From contig OW203997.1 of NCBI GenBank assembly GCA_934047225.1, forward strand, positions 6,806,417 through 6,870,416: a stretch of 64,000 nucleotides of DNA, written 5' to 3'. Made by a program: the position numbers and the translations under genes. This document shows, one piece after another, positions 11,306 to 23,300 of this stretch. The DNA comes from Ypsolopha sequella. Lineage: Eukaryota > Arthropoda > Insecta > Lepidoptera > Ypsolophidae. Numbering within the stretch: the stretch's first letter is position 1; each line of letters begins with the position of its first letter. The notes below the pieces were generated by a model, which was given only the letters and a program-made list of their open reading frames with translations, was not told where the DNA came from and ran no database searches.

Positions 11306-14300
11306 CTGGAAGTAAGAAAAGAGTGGACAGGTGACTAAATTGTATTGGTTTGGTACTGGAATGATTATCGGGGCCAATCAAGAAAGATGCCCCCGCGCAT
11401 AGCTCCTCCTCGTCGAAGCTCCTAGAATGAGGATATGCCACGCCATCTGTGACTAACTTCATGCCTTCTAGATTGGTCAACTGTATTATCTTCAATCGTC
11501 TTTGATGTATAATTAATTTGAAGAGATCACATAGCGAAGGTTATTCGAGTCTTTGAGTAGGGTAGCTATCGACTTTATACATTGCATAATTAACCGAGCG
11601 AGTGAAGTAGAAGATTAGGATCATGTTCGGACTTGAAAATTGTTGTTTTCTTATTTACCTATCAAATTTTATGGCGTTCCGATCAACGATACACGAGCTC
11701 GAGTTACTGTCAGACAAACATTCGTCAACAAACGTCGGATTGTTCAAATACATAGACTGAGAACTTCGCCCGCTCGTTCAAAAAGCAGCTATTTTTGTTT
11801 TGTCAGAACAGACTTTCCGCACTGACCTGAAACAGCCTTTCCACTTTATCTCGCACCACTTCGTCTTCTACGCTGGGATCCACGACTCTGCCAACAAGGT
11901 CGTAAATTGCAGTAACAATTTCAGTCATTTCTTCCTTTGTTATGCAACCGTCGCCGTTGATATCATAGAGCGAGAACGTCCACCGCAGCTTTTCCTCTAA
12001 CGTCCCTCTTGATAATATTGATAACCCGATTACAAATTCCTGGAAAAGACAGAAGAGGGTTGTTGAATATATCGGCAGGATAATGACAATAATCCCCATT
12101 GATGTCAGGTATATAAAAATGAAGTAACAACTCAGTCACTTCATAAGGTGATATCAATGTATTCATACTGGAGGCTTGGTAAGTGATCAGTATCACGGAT
12201 TGATAACACTTTCGCAAAATGGAATGTTGATGTCAATGATTGTAATTGACTCGAATTGCTAGAGTTTGTAGGGAAAAAGAAAAAAAAATACGAATTTCTC
12301 AAAAATGGTTCACCGAGCATTGATACTGAGCAGTTAATACGTTTTCACTTTAGTATGAATTTGCCTTTATGAATTATTGCCACCTAGTACAGTGGAGACC
12401 GCATCAAGTAAGATACATTGGACTGTAAGTTTAAACTAATGATCATGATTGTACACATTTAAAAGATGACGATTACCGTTCTGCTATACAGACCATCTGA
12501 TAGTTGGTCGTTTTGCTACATGGATGTTTTGCTAATTAGGCAAATTAATTAGGTTTCGTGCCGTTGGACGTTTTGCTACTTAGACTTTCTGATCGGGAGG
12601 GCTTTGTAGGGGCTAATGTCGTACTGCAAGTGTATAGCTTGATGTGGTCTCCACTGTACCTATACAACATGAAATTATATCAACCGCCCGAATTCAAACT
12701 GGAGAGTCGGTTAGTGATTAAGAGCAAGGTTTAATGATAGATTTTCGAAATCATAAAGAAACAATTTTGTTCCCATGCGAACTGGCGACTAGTTAAAATA
12801 CAATTCCTAGTATAGGCAGAAGAGGAGTAAAAAAAAATTGTTTAGAATTTCGGCTCATGGTTCATTGAACATTGTTCCTGATCACTAACCGAGTCTTCGG
12901 TATAAATTCGGGCGGTTGATTAAATTTCACCTTGTATAGAATTGACTTCGATTTCTTTAGTCCAATTCATGATAGAGACCAAGTATCTACTGAAGTGACC
13001 AGTAGCAAGGTAACGATTCAAAGAGCTTTTTTAGATACAGACTTTCCATAATTATTACACGGGGCTGGGCTTGAATGAATACAAGGTGACTTTGCATTAT
13101 AGCCAAATTCATACTGGAGGCTTGGTAAGTGGTAGGACTAAGGTTCAATGATCCTGTCTGCATATATAAATAAAGGAAGGATAGATTGCTCACTCCATAC
13201 TTATTATTTTCGCCGGTACCTAGTAGTTCGACTTATTATTTTTGATGTCGCTACTATACTAGATAAATTGTGGCATACCTAGTGCCATCTATCGAACAGT
13301 TGATGAAACGAAATTCGATGTGTGTGTTTGTGTAGCAACTATACTGCACCCACAAAAACAAAAATTTGCTAGAATACGACAATACGCGACACATGGCATA
13401 CGATAAATCTGAGGATAAATCGCTCAACCGTGCATGACAGTTGAGTCAAAGAGTAAAGTTATATACCGGTATGTATGAGTAGTGTGTGTTAGGTAAATAA
13501 AGCGTATTTGAATGCACATATTTTGTTTAATTGATCGCTGTGCGCCATCTACCGGAATCCAGAATAACCATCTGCACGCTTAGTGAGATTGCCAGCTTAC
13601 CACCGAAAGTTTAATGAAAAAAATGTTAAAAACACCTGATTAAGAATTCACTATTTTCTGATGCGATGTTATGAAAATTTTGTGTTTTTATTCATAAAAT
13701 AAATAAATATGATGAACCAGAACAGTAAAATGCTATATTTCGTCGATTTCAGACAAATTTTATTTCCAGCGAGACAAGTAACGCCATCTAGTAACGTTTT
13801 TTTTAGTATTGCGAACAGTACAAGGAGATAGCAATCTATCCTTCCTTTATTTATCTATGCTGTCTGTGAAAAACTCAAAATAAATATAGGCTTCCTATAC
13901 TAATTGACTTGGGGTTGGTATCTTTAATAGGGGCACAAAATAAAAAAAAATGTATTTTGCAAGAAGTGTCATTGAACGTTGGTCCTGACCTGACCCTTAA
14001 TTTGGCTATATCATGCAGTCACCTTATAGATACGTATAAGATGACATTAATTTTGACAGCATTCATACTGAAGTCTTGGTAAGTGTATGACGGATCAATG
14101 GTGTCGATTCGGCGTAACACGTTTGACAGGACTAACATGGGACTAACCTTATTTTAAGCCTCCTGTCTTATTCTTTCTTTATCGAAAAGACAAGGACAGA
14201 ACGCTTAAATTAAGTTTAGTCCTGTCAAATAAGTTAAGATGTGCTACATCGAATCGACACAAGTAGCAACCAATACAACATTTTTAAAATATAATTTTTC

Positions 14301-17300
14301 CTTTCCATAACAATGGGGGCTGGGCTTGCATTTGTAGGTATAAGGCAAAAAACAAGTTTTGAAATTTACCAAGGAGGGTCATTGAACCTTGATATCGACT
14401 CTTACCGAGTCTTCAGTATTAATTTGGCGGTATAAGTAGATAGAGTACATATTTTTTTCGGGATTCGGAAGTTTCATTGAAGGTGAAGCCATATTCTCTA
14501 GCACGAATTTTGCTTGAACTAAGCGTTACCTATTCTAACTGCGTTCTGGAAATTAACGTGGAATAATAACGTAAAGAAACTTACTTCAAAACTAAGCAAG
14601 CCACTTCTATCTTGGTCCAACGTGTTGAAAACGTAGTGCGCGTATTGAGCTGTGTTAGCTGAAACAAAACATATATTTGTTAAGACTGTACATGGGGCTA
14701 GAGCATGAACAACGCCGGACTTCCGAGGATTCGTTTTAAGAAATTGGGACTCTCTGTACTGAAAACAATATATTTGATTTATTGATCTTTTATCTAGGGA
14801 TTCTGCTTATAAACAATGTATTAAGATTTTTACTTTTGTCAAAAAAAAAGATTTTCACCCTCCTTTGTTTGGTTTTCAAACGTTCATCCCAAGAACGCGG
14901 TTAAGAGATCAACTTGTTTTTTTTTTTATAAAAAAGGTACATACCTAATTGAAATATGAAGGGATTCTACCTGATTCTATTATTTTTTTCCTACAAAATA
15001 TTTTAGTATTAACTAAAAACAAACTAATGTTGTTTCGCTGCATGATAGTATTACGCGTCCAAGAAAAAGAGGCCAATGAGTCAACATATAATCGCCTGTA
15101 TCAAAAGCAAATAATGGCCTTTGCCATTGGACTTATTGTGCTGGACGGCAGTGGCGTGCTTAGAACTTTTCGCTGGAAAAGCAATGACAAGTATGACTAG
15201 TAAAAAATATGTAAATAATAAAACACAATATTGAAAAAAAAAATTGTGTGGCGCTAAAGCACGCTAGCATGCCTTAAAGTAGACATTTAAGTACAAAATG
15301 TTTCTTTTTCAAACTCGTTTTCTATTTTTTGTACTAGTCATACTTGACATTGTCATTGCTTTTCCAGTGAAAAGTTCTAGGCACGCCAAAAAAAATTGCT
15401 AGGGTAGGCCATCCTCTTAAGGTGGTTGCGTCAGGTCAGGGCACGTTCGCAAACGCACAACTTATTATAGTTTTCCTTATTTTTGATAATAAATATTCCT
15501 CCGATAGCTGTTATTAATAGTAAAGCAATAAATTGCAATATTACATTACGGTAGAATGGTTTAATGTGAATGAGGCTTTCTTTAATGCCTTACGTTGTAA
15601 TTGGAAATGATCCTGCACAACTGAACCTATAAACACGCTTTAAAGCAATAAATATAAAATAACACATCTTTGCTAGAAAAGCTTAACTAACATAAAACTA
15701 TTGTCGCGTAGTGCCATAAATCAAATTTATTTTTATTCAAAAATAATGAAAATAATAATAAGTTGTGAGTTTGGGAACGAAAACTGACGCAACCACCTTA
15801 AATGTTTTGGATGGATATACCACAAGTAGAAAATATACAAATATATGTATATTGTCTCGACATAAATCCCCGAGAGGGTGTCAGAGGTGTTCCAAGTGTA
15901 AACTGTGAAATGCAAGTCACAGTCCACACTCGGTAGGTACCTAGGTATAACCGCGTTTCACCGACGATTATTAAGTAGAATTAAATTTTAACTGCCTACC
16001 CCTCTGGGAGACAGGTGTGAGTATATGTATGTATGTAGTAGTAATAAAAGGCCACGGTTGGTACCATGCATTGCAAAAAGATGCGCTCTTTATTAGATAA
16101 TAAATCCTTAGCTGTTAGGTTCAACGGATGGGTTCACACAATGATGAAGACGTAAGGTGGCGCTACGAGTGGACGACCCCGCTACGCATGCGTGCTGTGC
16201 GCGCTGGCGGCGCCGAACCGGTACGCGATGCTACGGCTGGGCCCCTCTTCGCGACGGGTGTGGTGCAAGCCATGTATAAGTCGTTACGTTCCCACTTTCC
16301 ATGCGTGTGCGCTTTTGAACCTTCTGATCACTGTGTCAAGAAGTTGTCGTTTTGTACACCACAATTACAAAATCTGTTGTCAGTGTGCGTAACTTCTTAA
16401 ATTAGCTATGGCGTTACATACAACCATAGAAGAAAAAAAAACAACATGCGAAAGTGCTGCCATTTTAGAAAAAAAAATCATTTTTTACTTGCTAGAATAA
16501 TTATTGAAAATCTGCTCAAGTAAATGTCTAACTATAGAAACATTAAAGCCGATTCTGAAGGCTTTAATTTTAGTTTTAGTGCTGTCAAGACCTAAAATTT
16601 TCCAAAGTAATTTAGCTTCTATACTTGACACATAAGGACTATTTTGCAATGAAGAAAATTTAGTTTTGACAGCACTAAAACTAAAATTAAAGCCTTCAGA
16701 ATCAGCTTTAGTAATGAACTATTTTTAAAATAGCAAAGTTTTCAGGAACAATGATACCGATTCGGTGAAGCACATCTTAACTTTTTTGACAGGACTAAAC
16801 TTAATTTAAGCGTTCTGTCCTTGTCTTTTCGATAAAGAAAGAAAAGGACAGGACGCTTAAAATAAGTTAGTCCTTTCAAATCGATACCATTGTCTTTTAA
16901 TAGCTACAACTTTAAATTTATAGGCCAAAAGCGGCTGTTTTTAGCAAAAGTTAAAATTTTAGCTCGTCGAAGACGTTGTCTATGAAAACTATAATAGGTA
17001 TGTAAAAATAATTTAATGCTAATTAATTCTAGACATTTACTTGAGTAGATTTTCAATAAAATTATTTTAGCAAATAAAAATCGTGTTTTTTTCTAAAGTG
17101 GCTGCGCTTTCGCTTGTTATAACGCTATAAGCATCCTGTGCCATAAATGTAAAGATGTAAGTAGAAATAGTAGTAATAGATACGAGAGCGATGAAACGTT
17201 TTCTGACGAGTGTGAGTTTGCGGCACGAGCCGAAGGCGAGTGCTGCAATCACACGAGTCGAGAAAAAGTTTCTCGCACGAGTTTCGTATAATTTTTTATA

Positions 17301-20300
17301 GCACAAGTGCGGAAAATGCCGACTTTACGCACGCGCAGCCTTCGGCTCGTGCCATTCAGGTAAGTGTAAGCCTTACACTGTAAGGTAACTACTTATACAA
17401 ATACCAGATAATATGCACATAAATTCCGAAAAACTGAGAGGCCAGCGCAGCGTTCTACCACCTGAGCTGCCGTATCTTTTCTGATATTTAGTAGTGGGTC
17501 TGGGTAGTAACATGACTTTCCAATGGAAGTTCAAAGTCCTTACAGCCTTCAAAATCTTATTTTTTTGGTCGATGTTGACGTATGAACGTCAGAGCTGTCA
17601 TATGGACCAAATAAAAAGTCCGTAAAAGACCGAAAACGTATAAAAAGTCCTAAATCATCAAATAGGACTTTTTCAACCGTGAGCGAGTCCGCGGACCACG
17701 GACTGATCGGACTTTTTCGGGCTTCGGGTTAGTCCGTTCAGTCCGTTGGTCCGTTGCTGGTCCGTTGTGTGTAACGAAATGATTATGGATGGTTTTATGC
17801 AAGTATAGCATGACAAAATAATGTTATTCGAAGGATGTGATGACGAGTTGACGACTATGAATCGAAATATATGTTTTGCAGGTATGTATTCATTCATATT
17901 TTCTTCATATTGTCCATACTTAATTTTGTTTTGATTTTGACTATATATACTCGTATAAAGCTACAAAACGGTAACTCACTGACTGACTGACTGACATGGT
18001 TGTTTAGTTTGAAGGAGTCTTTTGACATGGTAGTAATGTATGAAAACAATGTCAGTTGTCTAATACTGAGTGGGGGAAAACCTTGACATTTGACATTTTT
18101 TGACATTTGACATGGTTTTTTGACATTTTAGTGAGACGTGTCGTTGTATGGGAGTTTTGAAAAAATTTTCGAGTGAGTAGGCGAGCCCGAAGGGCGAGCC
18201 TACGAACGAGCACGAACGAGCGAGCGAGCGAAGTTCGTAGTGATGTACCTGGGTACTAGGGATGGGAAAGATTGACATTTTTGACAGAACGAGCCCGCGA
18301 GCGCGAAGCGCGAGCGGGCGAAGTTCGCCGGGACAAGTACGCGAGCGCGAAGCGCGAGCTTGCGCAGTTTTTAGGGATGTCCTCGATCACTAGGGATGGG
18401 AAAAATTGCCTTTTTTTTTAAGGGATGTACCGAAAAAAAAATTGTTTTGGCCATATCTTCGGAACGGAAGGTGGTAAATCCCTAGGGGTCGGACCATAGG
18501 GTGCCAAAAAAGTTTTTTTTTTTTAATGTCAAAACTTTAACCGCCCGTATCTCCTAGACGGCTTGAGTTAGACCCATGTTGATGGGTGTCTAAGAAAAGG
18601 TCTCGCCGAGATCTAGCCCCCCCCAGTGTCAAAACTTTAACGGCCCGTATCTCCCAAACGGCTGAAGCTAGACCCATATTCATGGTACTCTAAGAAAAGG
18701 GCTCGACGAGCTCTAACTGAAAATGAAAAAAAAAAAAAAAGTCGAAAAAAATTTTTTTTGCCAATACTTTGATCGGCTATATCTCCCGAACCGTAAGTCC
18801 TAGCGAGTTGCGGTTTCGACTTTAGTGATCGGTTTGCCAAAGGCTTCCCGACCGCATAAAAAAAATTGACATTTGACAGGTTTTGACATTTTTTTGACAG
18901 GCCCAAAAAAGTGCTCCGATTCGCTTGAAACTCGGTATCAAGGGGCAAGTAGGGTCGGTGATTACGAATTCATTGTTGAATTTGACACTTTTTGACAACC
19001 GACAAGGATTATGACACTTTTTTGAAAAAAATTTGATAGGTCAAAACCTGACAAATGTCTAATTTTTTTATGCAGTCAGGAAGCCCTTGGCAAACCGATC
19101 ACTAAAGTTGAAACCGCAACTCGCTAGGACTTACGGTTCGGGAGATAGCTGATCAAAGTTTTGGCAAAAATTTAAATTTTTTTCGACTTTTTTTTTTTTC
19201 ATTTTCAGTTAGAGCTCGTCGAGCCCTTTTCTTAGTGTACCATGAATATGGGTCTAGCTTCAGCCGTTTGGGAGATACGGGCCGTTAAAGTTTTGACACT
19301 GGGGGGGGCTAGATCTCGGCGAGACCTTTTCTTAGACACCCATCAACATGGGTCTAACTCAAGCCGTCTAGGAGATACGGGTGGTTAAAGTTTTGACATT
19401 AAAAAAAAAAAACTTTTTTGGCACCCTATGGTCCGACCCCTAGGGATGTACCACCTTTCGTTCCGAAGATATGGCCAAAACAATTTTTTTTCCAACATAT
19501 AATCGCTTCTATGAAAAGCAAATAAGGTCTTTGCCACTAGACTTATTGTGCTGGACGGAAATAAAAAAAAAGTTGCTAGGGTATGCCATCCTCTTAATCG
19601 AAGTTTTCAGGTATTTCAATATTATTCAATAAAATACACGACATTTTTTCGACTATTTATCAAATTGTAGCACAGCATTTATTGCATAACTCTATTGAAG
19701 TAATCTAACGGACTGTTTCGGACCAACTCGGACCGGACCGGCTTTTTACCGAAATAGGGCTAGTCCGTTCGGTCCGCTGGAGTTTAGGGCTCACCATAAA
19801 AGTCCATCGGACCAGGTCCGAGTCCTATTTGAACGGACCAACTTAGGGCTTATATTTGGTCCATGTGACAGCTCTGATGAACGTGCCCTCTCCTGGTTCC
19901 GCCCTTATATTAAACACAAGTAACTATCTATACTTGCAAAAGAACATGCAATATAAATACCTATAATATACATTGCCTGCTTAGATCTTCTACGAAGTCT
20001 TAAGATAGTCTGGTGAGCCATCAATGAACAGTTATGTTGTTCATACCTACTTCGATTCGATGAGTCATTACAGTGACCTTCTGTGTGGAAAGACCTTTAT
20101 GTGACGTCATAATGTCTGAGTATTAACATACATTTTTAGTTTTACTACAAGTGCAAAAATTTTTCAAAATTAACACGAGAATATTTGTTATTCTGTCTTT
20201 TGTGCATTTCAGGAAAATCCAAGAAACTTGTGTTAAACTATTTCGATTTGATTGCTTGCATCAAGAAAACGCTGATGGAAACGCGCCAAAACGGAACATC

Positions 20301-23300
20301 ACATTGTTTGTCAAACTTAATTTTCCAAGAAAGGATGATTGCAATGTTTATTCCACTTATATGAACTAGTCTGACTATGAAAAGATTCCTGAAAGCGACC
20401 AACATAATAATCGATCACACACCGATGCAGAGGTCTTTTTAGTCTAATAGATAACAAATGTTGCACCATATTTTGTAACCCAAGCGCAACTCTATTCTTT
20501 AGACAAAACATAATTAAAATACTAAAAAGTTATAATTAATTAAGGTAATCTCAAGTAAAACATACTAAAATTCTCTTATAATTAGTTTATTTCAGATACT
20601 TAAGTTGTTACAGACCTGATATTGGTAATGGACGAAATGTCCAATAAATACAGTCGAACGCATTAAAGAAACAAATCATGCCTTATCTCAGCATTTTTCA
20701 AATACTGGCGCGATACGATTTTTACAGTACGTCAAACTAAAAATTATCAGTTATCTATCACATCGGAATCATTGATACAGTTGGAAAGTTACCTACGACA
20801 TTTGGTTTAAATTTAAACTTATACTTAGTGGAATTTCAAGAAACACACATCCAAAATCCGAAGAACCTATGTTGTGTGCTACAAAAAACTCATGTACATG
20901 TTTCGACTCGAATTACATATGCGTAGTTGTTATTAAAATTAACTTAATATTAACGTTTTGAGATGGGGTACACCACTGCGCTCCAGATAGAATTAGACAG
21001 TTCCTTAAAGTACAAAATTACACTAGAGGGCTCCCTCCGGTTTGCTGTTGGTAGACTTCTATTGTGTCGCCTTCCTCCATCTCCAGCGAGGTAGGAGTGT
21101 CATTCTCATTGATGGGCTGGCCGTCAAATCTGAACCGGACCACTTGCATGGACAGACCCTGGAAAGGAGAGAAGACCAGTTCAGAAATTTTAGGGAAGCA
21201 CTTTTACTTTACATAACTCCTATTAATATGTAAAGACAACATGATAATGTTATCAGTAGTTATATCTTCTTTACAAGTTGAGGTCCTAATCAATTTATTG
21301 TGTTCTGCACTAACTTTCCACAATTCCATATATTCTTTAAAATAGAACTAAACAGCTTCAGCATGCTGACACAAAATCTGGGCCACTGAAGGGAAAGTTG
21401 GGCGTGTTGCTCTGTATTGTATTTACAATACAGGAAAATTCATGACTCATTTAAAAGCACCAAGTAACAAGGAAGGTACTAGACATTCTAGAAGCGAGGT
21501 GCCTTACTAAACTTCAACATATATCGCTATTGCTTTCAAAGGTGTTATTAAAAGTATATTAGTTTTAAATGGTCACAGCCAGAAAAGCAAACTTATATGA
21601 AGAAGAAAACAACAGAGAGTGAGTTTAGTTAACTATTGGGTCTTTACATATGAAATTGGCATTTTGTTATTGAGAATTTGAAGGAAACAAAATTTTCAAT
21701 TTAATAACATTGGAATGGCAAGTCCAAATTTTATCATTTCTTTTGTGTATGCATTCATTACACAACATTAAGCTAACAGCATCATTTTTTTTTTAAATGG
21801 CAACTGTAAAAAGTTATTACAAATCTTATCATGGAAATGTATGGCATTTAGGACAAACTGTTTTTGAACATTTAATTTTAGTTATCAAACTGAAAATAAA
21901 AACACAATATAACACATAGATGTAAAACCCTGAAATCAACTTTCAAACAAAAACAATTAATAGGAATAGCTATTGAATTACAGGACTTATGAACTAATGA
22001 ATCTGTAAGAGAATTTCGCCAATTTCATAGGTAATATCCAATATAATTTGGACCATTGACCATAGGATTATTGATGTCTGATAATCTAACCAGTGCAGAC
22101 TCAGAATAGCTTATGGTTGAGATGTAGATAAGGGGGCACTTTTTGATTGAAAGTGCAGTTAGCTTCAAAAGTATCCCTTTATGTACACCGCCACTAAGTG
22201 CCAAACATCCAAATATTGCAACAGAATACTATCATTAAAATAAAGTATTATAAAGATATAAATATTGAAACATGTATACTATTAATAATTAGTAGCTGTT
22301 AAGACGCTATTTGTACTAACCAAAAGAAAAGAGATCAATAAAGCAGAATGGGTGAGTGGTCATTACATTGCAGCTTGAATTGCACGTTTGAGGGTTAGAA
22401 TGCACTATTGATATCGAAGGTTAGAACCTCCGATAGCTGTTATTAATAGTAAACAATAGTATAAAGTTGTACATACCGCTCTATCACAGTAGGCATTCAT
22501 CAATTTCCTTAGCGGCGTGTGTTTTTTAATTTTGAATTGGACAATAGCATTATCCTGACCTAAAACTTTCAAGTTGATGTGTTCGCTTTCTCCCTGAAAT
22601 ACCAACGAAAAACACAAATGAGTTATTTGTAACCACGCAATTGATAGCAGTAAAGTAGAAACGGGGTATTTCGTGGGGAAATTACGCAGATAACCAGGTT
22701 ACAAAGAACGCCATGTCGGTAAAAGCTTGATTTTAAATGAGTCGAAATATATCTGTTATTACGATAAAACACATACCTTTTTCTCGTCCGACATATTTGA
22801 ACAGAAGTGTTTCTGGAAACTAAGAACACGACAGCAGTGAAATCACGAAATTTTCAAAGATTTTTTCACTAAACACGAACAAACTGACAGAATCTTGATC
22901 CGGTAGCGTGGTAATGGCGTCAGTGTGTGGCTTGGAAAGGAAGCAGTGCTGCCAACACCTGCGCAAAGTGATGCGCAGAGGGCGCGATTCTGCGCCGTAA
23001 GTAACTTTTTATGCTATATTTGGATTGAGCTTATGTAAAAATTAATAAAAATAAATGATAAATTCAAATAAAATAAAAATAAATTACAACAATTTTTATT
23101 TTTGCTTTAGATGGTAGATAAATATTAATGTATATATGTTTTTTTTTTAAAAACTTAATCCGTTAACAGTCAATCGCTTAAATAATTTATTGTCTTTTAA
23201 ATTAAATTACTTTAAAAAACATTACAATTACGTGGTAAACAGAAGATCAATAAGTATATGTATTGATTTTCATTTCCTCCTTTAACCAACATAATAAAAG

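Larger units (their letters stand above)
17583..19883. mobile_element. Composite foldback element, ~2.3 kb
   Basis: The outer ends are inverted repeats: 'cagagctgtcatatggacca' near 17590 and 'tggtccatgtgacagctctg' near 19856. Inside each end lies a block of degenerate GGTCCG/AGTCCGTT motifs (17620-17770 and 19710-19860). Further inward are TTTGACATTTTTGACA-type repeats and a central palindrome (18434-19491). No transposase is visible. The architecture resembles foldback-type DNA elements, but no family could be assigned. Confidence 0.6.
14659..21017 (-). other. Distal part of the 38.5-kb KChIP intron
   Basis: Between the EF2 exon and the SUMO stop codon I find only repeats (listed separately) and AT-rich filler. 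Frames at 14949, 17894 and 20151 have no recognisable domain. Confidence 0.55.

Noticed and set aside
11803..12217. Overlapping minus ORFs around the EF3 exon as separate genes
   Set aside because: One is the EF3 exon read through its splice sites; the other is a different frame across the exon edge.
18434..19491. Protein-coding reading of the palindrome (103-codon minus frame at 18637-18948)
   Set aside because: The frame follows from the inverted-repeat modules and poly-A/T tracts, has no domain, and is broken by the palindrome spacer.
22405..22829. Two separate minus-strand ORFs at 22405-22617 and 22623-22829
   Set aside because: They are SUMO exons 2 and 1 extended artificially into intron and leader; the splice sites define the true limits.
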